A stretch of 64,000 bases of DNA, from assembly GCA_003254925.1 (NCBI GenBank), contig QANZ01030535.1, positions 202,761 to 266,760 of the forward strand. Direction: 5' to 3'. Within the stretch, counting starts at the first letter, position 1. Every line of letters begins with the position of its first letter. The DNA is from Chamaecrista fasciculata. Taxonomy: Eukaryota > Streptophyta > Magnoliopsida > Fabales > Fabaceae. Below are positions 23,735 through 33,966 of this stretch, in pieces. A program made the position numbers and the translations under genes. The notes beneath the pieces are model-generated. The model was not told the DNA's origin, did no database searches, and was given only the letters and a program-made list of their open reading frames with translations.

Positions 23735-24535
23735 AATGCCAATATGCCATACTTCAAGCAGCATATACAAGAAAGTCCTAAAAAATGTATTCTCTCTTGG
23801 CCATTTCCATCACAAGAAAGTCCTAATTCATTCAAACATTTTGCATCTTACATATTCTTTGTGATTTGATTTAGGTGTTACAGTACTTGTTGTCTATGCA
23901 ATGAGAAATCACACAACTTAGTTCTTAAATTATGTGTGAATGTCCTAAATCTCTCTACGTTGCTGCCATGTTGATGTGGACAGATACAAAATAGAATAGA
24001 GAATAGAGAAGAACAGTAGAGGGAAAGAAAGAACACTGTTAGATAAAGAAAAGAGTGTAATGTGTATTCAATGTTTTCTTCAGGTGACCTACATGAATAA
24101 GAAAATCAATAGTAAATATAAATATCTGAAATTTAGCTAAATTACCAAATTGGTCCCTGGATTATTGGCTCGCTGACAGATTGGTCCCCGAATTTAGAAA
24201 ATTGACAAATAGGTCCCTGAATTTTTCTAACAAGTCAAATAGGTCCCTGAATTTTTCTAACGTTAGTCAAATAGGTCCCCGAATAACATGCACAGAAGGA
24301 CCTATTTGACAAACATTAGAAAAATTTGGGGACCTATTTGACTCGTTAGAAAAATTCGAGGACCTATTTGTCAATTTCCTAAATTCGGGGACCAATCTGT
24401 CAGCAAGTCAATAATCCAGGGACCAATTTAGTAGTTTACTCAATTATATCCTTACAATGGTTGCTTTAAAAAATATAATCTCCACTCGTTTGAGTGGAAA
24501 TTTCGCTGCCAATCTTTTGATCTATTCTCTTTTTG
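23735..24535. repeat. Partial copy of HACL intron sequence with inserted element
   Basis: 23735-24144 and 24433-24535 match HACL intron positions about 11309-11750 and 11755-11860. A short stretch after 'atgccatac' is missing and there are scattered substitutions. The match is broken only by the foldback insertion at 24145-24432. The HACL copy is uninterrupted there. It may be a segmental duplication, or both may be copies of a dispersed repeat; no inverted or direct termini were found. Confidence 0.85.
24145..24432. mobile_element. Foldback MITE inserted in the duplicated HACL intron copy
   Basis: Two arms of about 135 bp are inverted: left 'accaaattggtccctggatt', right 'aatccagggaccaatttagt'. 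Each arm has four or five 'caaataggtccc(t/c)gaa' units. Comparison with HACL intron position about 11750 shows an uninterrupted site ('agctaaattgtatcc'). The filled site has 'aatt' on both sides, consistent with a short target duplication. Confidence 0.9.
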
Positions 24536-26443
24536 CCAATTCGAGTTACAAATTGTTCTTGACAAACTCATTTTCTGTTCAGTTAAGACCATTAACAAAT
24601 AAGGTCAAATATCGGACAAAAAAAAACAAGACCAAATAGTATTTCGAAAGTGAATTTAGTCAAAACATCAATATCAGCTATATATATTAATTTCTCTTTC
24701 CGAATTCCTACTAATGTTATTGATATCTCCTTCGACACCTACCACACAATATCATCTGAAACCCACTCAAGAATACATTTTTTTTCATTATAGTCCTCCC
24801 ATTCTACCTTGTGGTTAGTAATTAGTAATTCCTTCCCCTGTGCTAAATTCCTTGCCTATATATATACATATACAAAAATCATTTTGTGTTGCAACTACAC
24901 TGAGTGAAGGTTGTATTGTAGGAAAAATTAAGATTGCTTACTAATAATAATTAGTTAATTGATACAACCCCAAATCTTTGATTTGACATTCACCACGATT
25001 TTTAGTGCCCGCGATCACATAGGTTGGCTTTGCACTACTTTTCTAACCTTGGGCGAACATTGTAATATGGAGATCATCACCTATACTGCAGGATTGCAAC
25101 TAAATCCGTAAGGGAATGCCTTAATGTCAATTGATGTACTTGAGTCATGACGAGAACCCATATCAAAAGACTAACCTATTAGGTGGAAATTAGGTGTCAC
25201 AACTTAAATAACCCTTAGTTTTCTTTGTTTATCGAATGTGAAACATATCATTAATTCTCTTTTATTTTTATAATATAAAAAATAAAGAGTAAACATATAA
25301 ATTGATCATTAAAAGATACATGAGTTAATAAATCAATTTTTAAGACTCAATTTTGTACTATTTAATCCCTTAAAGTTGTGAAAACAAGTACATTTTAATT
25401 ATTTTTGCTTTGCAAGGTAGTTTTTAAAAAAATGGGTTCAAATGATTAATTATTTTTTTTACAAAATTGTTACATCCACAACTTTTAAGGATTGAAAATG
25501 TGTAAACTATACTTTTAAGACTTAGTTATCAACTCGTGTAATTCTCAATAATTAAACTGTAAGTTTATTCAAAAATTAAATTTTAAAACATTATATGTTT
25601 TCATTTTTTTGATTTGAAGTTTAAGAACCAATTTTTGGAAAAAAATGGTGGATGGGCCGTAGGTAGACCCATGGGCTCATTTGCCTATTGGGCCAGTCTA
25701 TTTGCATTTCCAAGATCCAAAACATGCTTAGTCCTAATATGATATCTCTATCCGAAAGCACAAAATTTAATGCATTACTTTTCTCTACTACACTAATGTT
25801 TTCTTTTATTTTGCCAAAATAATGTTTTCTTTTTGGGGTTACTCGTCTAAGAGTTTGACTGCACAAGCATTTGAGCTTTTAATGACTAGGGGTTCCTTTG
25901 GTACTTAAATAGGTATGTAAAGTAAAGTGTTTTATAATGGAAAAATTAAGAGAGAAAGGTGAATTTCTAGCTATTCAATGCTGTGGGATTCGGGAAAGAT
26001 TTCAAAGTTCAACTACCATCATCAAAATTAAAAGGTATTTCATGTGGTTCTAATATAATAATGATTCGTGTTGGAAAATAAGATTTTTTGATATAATGTG
26101 TTGGAAAATAAGATAAAAGGCTAATAATTAAGGTAGTCCTAATAAAACTTAGTCCTATTTAACCTTACGTACTTTAACTATAATCAGGAAAAAAAATCAA
26201 ATTAAATCATTAATAAAACATTTTAACTCGATCCTAAATTTTTTTTAGTAGGATTGATGGTCTGGTCTATGAGATCTGACATATTTTGACAGTTTTAATA
26301 TTAAACTCTATAAATTAATGTATATATAAATTTTGAGATTAATTATTCTTGCAAAACTTTATATATTAATACAGTGTGAAACATAAAAAAGGAAATGAAA
26401 AGTTAAATAATTCTAAGTTTAGTTTATATTTATATTATACGTG
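24536..26443. other. Intergenic region without recognised gene
   Basis: I see no coding region. 25290-25560 has family H-like inverted units ('aagatacatgagttaataaa' against 'ttatcaactcgtgtaattct'). 24960-25200 is less AT-rich unique-looking DNA of unknown origin. Confidence 0.5.
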
Positions 26444-26451
26444 ATTTTGAA

Positions 26452-27103
26452 CAGGGGTGAGCAAACCAACCCGCCAACCCGCGAGCTCGCAGAAACCAAC
26501 CCAACCCGTAGCTATGGGTTGGGTTGATTTGGGTTTGCGGGTTGGTTTGGGCTCAAAATTTCCAACCCGCACACTTGCGGGTTGGGTTGCGGGTTCGAAG
26601 TTTTTCAACCCAACCCAACCCGCGAGCCCGCATGTAAATTTTTTTTTATTATTTTTTATACATGTTTAAGTATTTTTATATAAATTTTGTATGTTTTCTT
26701 ATGTATTTATATTATTAGTTCTTTATAAATAAGATATTTTGATTTTAAAATTTACATAGTTACATATATCTATTACATTTATATATGTTATGGAATATAT
26801 TTTAATTGATTTATATTTATATATATAAAATATATATTTTTGTAACTTTTTTTATGTGAAAGTTTTTTTATTCACTACTTACAAATTTATAATAATATTT
26901 TTCTTTAATGAAAATTAAAAAAAAAAATTACAAACTCAACCTGCGGGTTCAACCCAACCCAACCAGCAACTTTGCGGGTTGGGTTGGTTCAGGTTGAATT
27001 TTAAAAATTATAAAACTCAACCCAACCCAACTCGCAGATTGATGTGCGTGTTGGGCTGGGATTTTCCCTCAACCCACCCCAACCCAGCCCGCGCTCACCC
27101 CTA
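26452..27103. mobile_element. hAT-type MITE 1 (652 bp), perfect 8-bp target duplication
   Basis: The termini are 'caggggtgagc' at left and 'gctcaccccta' at right. They are flanked by the 8-bp direct repeat 'attttgaa' (26444-26451 and 27104-27111). Subterminal arrays of 'aacccaaccc' / 'gggttgggtt' occur in both orientations, and the core is AT-rich. There is no transposase. The 8-bp duplication and TAGGGGTG-like ends are hallmarks of hAT elements. Confidence 0.9.
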
Positions 27104-27111
27104 ATTTTGAA

Positions 27112-27692
27112 GTCTTCTAATAATTGATCTCACAGATCGTATATAAAAATAACATTTCACGTGAAGTCATGAAATATATTTAAAAACATAAAAAAGAACA
27201 ATGTGATAAAGTTCAATAATTTTTTTTTGCCCCTTCTGTTTACCAAAAAAAAAAGTTCAATAATTTTTCAAAACAATATTTTTATAAATATTAAGATGTA
27301 AGGTTTTTGGTTGTGATGGATGCATGCATATGTGGATGATGTTAATTAACGCGTGAGGTTTTTGATACACGCATGCATGTAGGATCTTTATCTTTCTCAG
27401 TTTGATTCCCCCCCGCCTTTTATATATAGATATACAGGTCCATCTCAATGTCCAACTAACTATTTTCTTTTTCGTTTTTTACTTTGAATTTGTGAACCGT
27501 TAATTGTGGCGTCTTTGGATAATATTTGCGGGAACAATGAAAAACAAAAGAATATAATGAATAGTAACAATTTTTGGACTTTTCATATATATATATATAT
27601 ATATCTTTCGGTAATCCTTTGAGAACTTGAGTTCATGACTTTGCGAGGGACTATATATTTTCTGCCAGTTATTATCCCTGTTGATTTATAAC
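27112..27692. other. Intergenic spacer
   Basis: AT-rich DNA with a (TA)n run near 27585-27604. No gene or structured repeat is seen. Confidence 0.5.
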
Positions 27693-28118
27693 GTATTATT
27701 GGTTAAAATGCACTTTTAGTCCCATAAATTTTACTCAGGTCTCAATTTGGTTCCATAACTTTTTTGTTGCACTTTTAGTCCCATATCTTTGCAAAAGGTT
27801 GCAAATTTGGTCTCATATCTTCTGGTCAGGTTGCAGAATTAGTCTCATATCTTTGCAAAAAGTTTCATGGTCCATCTCATCTAATCCAAATATATGAGAC
27901 CAATTCTGCATCTGACCCAAAGATATGGGACCAATTCTGCAATCTGATCAAAATATATAAGACCAATTATGCAACATGACCCAAAGATATGGGACCGAAA
28001 GTGTAACACATGACCAAATCTGCAACTTGAGCAAAAGATATGGGATCAAAAGTGCAACAAAAAGTTATGGGACCAAATTGAGACTTTAGTAAAAGTTATG
28101 GGATCAAAAGTACACTTT
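27693..28118. repeat. Foldback MITE, family A (copy 2, well preserved)
   Basis: Left 'ggttaaaatgcacttttagt' then 'ccc'; right 'gtacactttagcc'. The arms iterate 'tcaatttggtyccataa' and 'aatttggtctcatatctt' units and their inverses around a centre near 27890. Confidence 0.85.
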
Positions 28119-28313
28119 AGCCAATATTATTTGATATGATAGCCTTATTAGATTGTCATCTTTAAACAATACCATGGGTGTCTTTTAAATTATTTCATGA
28201 CGATCGTCCCCTCATGTCGGAAGAGGATTCTCTATTGTACAACAAAGAACTAATAATATTTTGTCATGTGTACAGAACCCTCTAAAATTAGCTAAGTTCA
28301 CTATAAGTTTTCA

Positions 28314-28810
28314 CTCTAAAGATACGAGTCCCACATCGGGTGGTTAGCTGAATGTAAAGCACCATATAAGGCCTTGGGCTTTCCGACCTCAACAGCTAGC
28401 TTTTGAGTTATAGTTCTCTTAAAGGTTTATACTCGTATCGTATCAATTGGTGTTTTTATTGAGAGCTGACCGAAACGGAGGGGGCAACCTATAGGCTGGA
28501 TTAAAGTGCGATGCGTCATGCCGAATACTGAAAGTTGTATGGAGCTGCCAAAAGTGAAAAGGGCAGTACGATGCGTCGTGCCGAATACTGAAAGTTGTAT
28601 GGAGCTGCCAAAAGTGGAAAGGGCTATCAATGAACTAATGTCAATAGTGTGGGCCGTGGATGTCGGCTTTCAAAGGGGTATGTAATAATACGAGTACCAC
28701 ATTAGGTGGTTATTAGCTGAAGGTAAAGCACCATATAATTAAGGTCTTGGGCTCTTCAACCTCAACAATTAACTTTTGAGGTGTAGTTCTCTTAAAGACT
28801 TATAATCGTA
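28314..28810 (+). mobile_element. TRIM-like miniature LTR retrotransposon
   Basis: Two direct repeats of about 130 bp (28314-28443 and 28682-28810) share 'atacgagt', 'accatata', 'aaggycttgggct' and 'agttctcttaaag' and end '...gtatca'. The interior of about 240 bp begins 'attggtg', a possible degenerate primer-binding site. It ends in the purine tract 'aaaggggta' just before the second repeat. It also holds a tandem duplication of about 60 bp (28507-28564 and 28567-28624). There is no coding region. The target duplication is not clear. Reading it as a TRIM rests on structure alone. Confidence 0.7.
28327..28364 (+). promoter_or_regulatory. snRNA-type USE plus TATA in the left LTR
   Basis: 'agtcccacatcg' matches the plant snRNA upstream sequence element RTCCCACATCG exactly. 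A TATA-like 'atataagg' follows about 26 bp later. The right repeat has the decayed form 'agtaccacattag'. No snRNA body follows, so this is read as the LTR's own promoter. Confidence 0.45.
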
Positions 28811-30782
28811 TTGTATCATTATTTGAGCTCGTTGAAGATTTGAAGTATAGTCGTTTTCCTTTGGCTTCATCCTAATTTATATATATATGGAATTAGGATG
28901 AAGATTTGAAGTTTGTGAATGATAATGGATTAGTGTGGGTCGGACCACTTCTGGTGGCATTGACGAAAAAGAAGAAAGGAATTGCATGTGGTCACAACAA
29001 GAATACTCAACTAACACAGACTTTTGCTGCACTGAACAGACCAAGTCTTAAAAAAGTCTTCACATTTTCAATCTTCACGTACATATGCTTCACGTTTATT
29101 TCCTTATTATGTTCAATTAAATGAAGCTAAATCTATGATATATAGAGCTAGTTAATTAGCTAGCTACATGAACTTGTTTCCATTTCCATAAAAGTAAAAC
29201 CCTATAATAAAACAAGTTCTTTTTATCTTCTTCTCTAACTCTACCATGTCTACTAATTAAGTGTGACCATAAACACTTAGAGGATGTTGAGTCTAATTAA
29301 TGTGACACTATCCCGTAAACTTTAAGGAGAAAGCAAAATGAAAAATATAGGGTATGTTTAATTCTTTTTTATATATGACAAATATCAGGGACTAAAACAG
29401 AATCAAAAAATACTTTTAGAGACCAAAATAAAATTTAGGAGAAATATTATGGACCAAAATGATGTTTTGACCTAACATTAATATAATTTAACTTAAATTC
29501 ATTAATTTTTTTTTAAAAAAAATTCACGTTTTTTTTTATTTTCAATTTTTTAATTCGTTTTTATCAACCAGATTTTCTTTTCTTTTAATATTTCAAAACA
29601 ATCTTTAAACCAAATTTAAAATTTAATTTTAAATATACAATAATATGAACAAAATCAAGCAAGCCATTCTACACCCTAGTTTTTTTGTTTATTATTTTTC
29701 AAACTAAATTTATATAAAGTATCTTTATAGTTTTACTGTGAAATCTTTTAATAAACAAATGAGATAAGGTATAAAGTTTTTTAATCATCAATTATATAAA
29801 AAATGGAGTATTAAACATTTAAACATAATTCTTTATAGGACTAATCGTCATATAAAAGAGTATACAAACATAAAAACTTTCAATTAAAGTTTAAAGAACC
29901 CTATAATAAAGTATAAAAATCTTTATATATTAATTTTTTTTCCTTATTCTTCTTATTTTCTCCTATTTTATACTTTGGAGAATTCAAAGTGGCAAACTTT
30001 AATTTATTCCCCCACTCCCATTTCCCTCTTGAAGGTTCTACACAATAGAGGCCAAATACAAATTATAACCCACTAGTACAAACCACATACATATTTTGAC
30101 TATGACCTAACATAGTGTAGTGTTTTAATGATTTACACGAGTTTGTATATGATTTTGGGACTACTTGGACCACTTTAATTTAAAGCTTTCTTTTTATCTA
30201 TTTTTAGTAAGAATAAAATATTTTGGGACTACTTGCTTTGTTTCCACTTTGTAACCCAAAGTTTTTTTTTTCTTTTCTCTATGTGATGAGTACTGTTAAA
30301 TTTTAATATACATGGTAGTATGAGAAAATATTGGTCTCAATCTCTTTTATTTTTCTTAACAAAATAGTCTCAATCTAACCAAAAAAAGATTTGTGGTAAA
30401 AGAATCAGTGACTTAAGAGATTTTAAAAGAAGTACAATCTAAGAAAAAAAAATGAGAAGACCTAAGACTTTTGAGACTAAAACAAGAACACATACCTAAG
30501 ATCACGAAGTAAGTTACAATTAGACTGTTTTAGTTGGATTCAAAGAAGAGTAGTAGAGATTAAAAATCTCGTATCGCAAAAATAAGAGAAAAAAAATATA
30601 TAATATGCTTGGGAAGATATTAGTTGTACCTTTGGTCAAATAAACATTTTTCATATCTATACTCATACACTAGCGTAAAGATAAATTTGTGCTAGCTAGC
30701 TAGGATCATCAAACTTCAATAATATATACATGTAATTTTGATTTTCCAAAACTAAATATTGTGTACAACAACCTGTTTGACT
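28811..30782. other. Intergenic region with repeat fragments
   Basis: 29380-29475 carries one arm of 'gagaccaaaataaaattta' units without a visible partner. 29500-29960 is very AT-rich. No gene is recognised. Confidence 0.5.
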
Positions 30783-31402
30783 CAGGGATGGCAACGGATA
30801 GGGTATCCTATATTTTGTTATTACCCGTATCCATTCATTTTATCCAATATCCGTACCTTACCCATATTCAATAAATTAATATTCGTATCCGCACCCTATT
30901 TGATATCCAGTATTCGAAATACCCGAAATATCCGAAAAAATATGGATATAGGATAGGATATCCTATTTTATAAATCGAATATAATGAGTACCCAACATCC
31001 ATTATCCACCAACTAATATCAATAAATAAAATTTGTTACTTATTTATGTTTTAAATTTATTTTTTAATATTAGAAAATTAAATATAATAAAACTAAAAGA
31101 TGATTATATATAAATATAATCAATTAAATTTAAATAATTATATATAAAATATTAAATTGAATGTAAAATATAAAATTTAAATAAGTAATAGGGTATCGGA
31201 TATCGGGTACCCTAACTATCTGTTCATTTCGGACGAATATAGGGTATCCGAGGGCAATATCCGTATCCGCCTAATATCCGAAAAATATTTAATTTTTACT
31301 ATCCGTTTCCTATCCGATATCCGGTATCCGACGAATCTCGGATAGTTTTTTCAGATGGATACGGGCAGGTACCTTAACTATCCTAAGAAATTGCCATCCC
31401 CA
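30783..31402. mobile_element. hAT-like MITE (620 bp)
   Basis: Left end 'cagggatggcaacggatagg', right end 'aattgccatcccca'. Arms rich in 'gggtatcc' / 'ggatatccg' units face each other across an AT core. The 8-bp flanks ('gtttgact' / 'gttggctg') match poorly, so the target duplication has decayed or the end is placed slightly wrong. Confidence 0.75.
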
Positions 31403-32220
31403 GTTGGCTGACCTTTAAGCCAACTTTCTCCCGGTACCAATATGATACAAGAGCTACAGAACTATTATTGACTGTTTGTGTTATTTTTATATTTCTCTCT
31501 TTTATTTTTCACTAATATAACTTCAATATCTCTCTTTTATTTACCCAAATTACTAATATATCTATATTCAACTACCTATAATTACCTATACTCTTTCTCA
31601 AATATAAAAAAATTATTTAACAAAATAATAATTTTCAATACTATTTTTGTCCATATATTCTCGGAAGACTATGATGATCCCAACGATTCCAACGTCCAGA
31701 TTTCAAACTGGCCACTTTATTGCAAATTAATTACATCTCAAGATTGGCCTTTATATATTTAAAAATCATGATTACACTGAAAAAATCATGAACAAATTAA
31801 AGTTAGGTGGCTTGCGAACAATATTAAAAAAATAATTTTGATTCGAATGATAAAGATGAGAAGGCTATAATGCATGAAAGCTTAATCTATATATTGAACT
31901 CATTCACATGATTAAGTATATCAATCATGAAAAGGAACATGCAAATCAATCTTAATTATGTTGAAGCAATCCGTTATAATAATAAATTGATTGATAGGGG
32001 ACAAAATTAATTAACATTCAACGAATTAGCATATCACCAATCCATTTTCTTATATGATTAGAAAGTATCATTTACATATTTATTTAACAGTCTAATAAGT
32101 AGTGATTAATCTTTGTTTGAATTGAAAGTCTTATAATGAAAACAAAATTATCATAAAATAAAATTTAAATTTGAGACCTTACTGATCTATTCATAAATAT
32201 TAGAGTGCCTATGGGCCAAT
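31403..32220. other. AT-rich intergenic spacer
   Basis: No coding or repeat structure could be supported here. Confidence 0.5.
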
Positions 32221-32768
32221 AACCTTATTGGCATACGAGAGTTGAGTTCTCTCTCAAATCCCTCATCGTGAGGGATTACATCTCTCTTTCATGAGAGATT
32301 CCACCCTATTTCATATTAATGTTATTGGTGACACTATTTTTTGTGTGGTTATTGCAGCGGTGGTTTTTAAGTTTAGGTGCTTTTCAGCTGTTTTCCTTCC
32401 CAGATATATGTTCTCTCTGCTCGTGTCCGTGTATTTTCTGCAGCGGGTTTTGTGGAGGAGGCGTTCTGGATCTGGTCTGGTCTATTTTTTTTGTGTTTCC
32501 AATTTTTTAGATGATTGTAGTTTTAGTTAGATCTCTAGATCCGTTAACTTGGCAGCTCATTGTCTTGCCAATTTGTGACACGAAGATGGGTCCTCTTGGA
32601 TGGGTTGCAAATCCCCACCTTCGTCAGTTGGTGTTCTTTCTAGTTTTCTTGTTGATGCTAGAGAAGGATTTGATTATTTTGCTGTATTTTTATTTGTACT
32701 GTGATTGGCTTTGCCTTGCCTTACTTTTGAATTCAGGTCAAAAAAAAAAATTAAACCTTATTGGCATA
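32221..32768 (+). mobile_element. Short retroelement insertion with poly(A) and 15-bp target duplication
   Basis: The 15-mer 'aaccttattggcata' occurs at 32221-32235 and again at 32754-32768, directly after an A-run (about 32740-32750). The roughly 505 bp between is GT-rich on this strand, less AT-rich than its surroundings, with no open frame. Perfect 15-bp repeats plus a 3' A-tail are the signature of LINE-machinery insertion. The body could be a 5'-truncated LINE, a SINE or a processed copy of a transcript; it does not match the LINE at 33.9-41.1 kb by eye. Confidence 0.85.
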
Positions 32769-32869
32769 AAAATAATTAATGGTGTATATNTATAAATTGA
32801 TAATTCTTTGCATATAATTAATTATTAATTAGTTAATTGTATTATTTTTTGAATTGACGTTTAGTGAAA

Positions 32870-32943
32870 TTGGGTGAGGCAAACTACAAAAGCATATTAA
32901 AAAGAGTAAATTGGGTGAGGCAAACTACAAAAGCATATTAAAA
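32870..32943. repeat. Tandem duplication of about 37 bp
   Basis: The block 'attgggtgaggcaaactaca...tattaaaaag' occurs twice back to back with one base difference. A family D element terminus ('ggtaaaatgcactttggta') begins right after the second copy. Confidence 0.8.
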
Positions 32944-33190
32944 AGGGTAAAATGCACTTTGGTATCCTGTGGTTAGGACCAAATTCACTTTAGTACCCTG
33001 AAAGACAAAATCAGACACTTTGGTACCCTGAGGTTTACGTCGTTAGCACTTTGGTACCCAGTGGTTATTTTCCGTCAAGATTTAACAAAAAGTGCTCATG
33101 TGGCTCAATCTTAGCCGTCGATTTCTACTACATCTTATCCGTTAGTTTCTATTCCAGCATAAATTATATTTCACTCCTCAATACAAGATT
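32944..33190. repeat. Left part of a family D foldback element
   Basis: 'gggtaaaatgcactttggta' then 'tcctgtggtta', with further 'cactttggtaccc' units. The matching right arm is not seen before the LINE, so the copy is truncated or decayed. Confidence 0.6.
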
Positions 33191-33900
33191 TCTTTTGTGC
33201 GTTTAGGTCCTCTCCCTTTAGTAAAACGAATCAAAACACAACAAACTAAAAGAATTGATGGAGTTTTCTACAATTTCATTCCAAGAACTAGAGAGTTATT
33301 AAAAAACAAATTGCAGAAAAATTGTTAGAGTTTTGATGAATCAAAATCTTCCCTTTCTAATATGGGTAGAATTAAATTGCATTTATTTTCCAGATTTAGG
33401 ACTAATATGTGATTTTCTCCTTTTTCATATTTTCCAAAATTACATTTTGACCACAAAAAGTTTTCAAAATTTTTTAGTCCTCAAATATCATGATCTAGGA
33501 CTTTTTTTGTAAATTTTGAAACTATTTGGTGGCATTCTATAATTTTTGCAAAAATTTTGTAAAGTTTATCTTCTCTCCATCAAACCACACAGTTTTAGGG
33601 CCGCCACCAACCCAGCTCCATCCCTGGTTGTTGTTTATATAATTTAAAGCATGTATTTTGGTTTTAGGAGAAAAACTTATATATATATATATGTATAAAC
33701 TAATAAAAACAATTTTAATTTTAATTTTGAAAAAATAAAAAATTGAATAAGGTAATAGAAAATTAACATTGTCGTCACTCATTGATCAGGTATGTCTATA
33801 GTCTATGTGAGCATAAAGATGGTCTTGTGAATGTGAGGGTTGCAACACAACAATACTGTGGGAATGTGATTAGGAGAATGGTTTTCAATAAGAGGTATTT
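33191..33900. other. Spacer before the LINE
   Basis: AT-rich DNA with family-D-like units ('ttacattttgaccac') near 33440-33540. From about 33785 it may be the 5' untranslated region of the LINE; the exact 5' boundary is not marked by a target duplication I could find. Confidence 0.4.
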
Positions 33901-33966
33901 TGGAGAAGGTGGAAAGGATGGAGGGCTAGATAAAGAAATGCTTTCAATTTCATTTTAGAGAGAGAA

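Noticed and set aside
30775..31410. 8-bp target duplication for the hAT-like MITE at 30783
   Set aside because: The flanks gtttgact and gttggctg agree at only about half of the positions.
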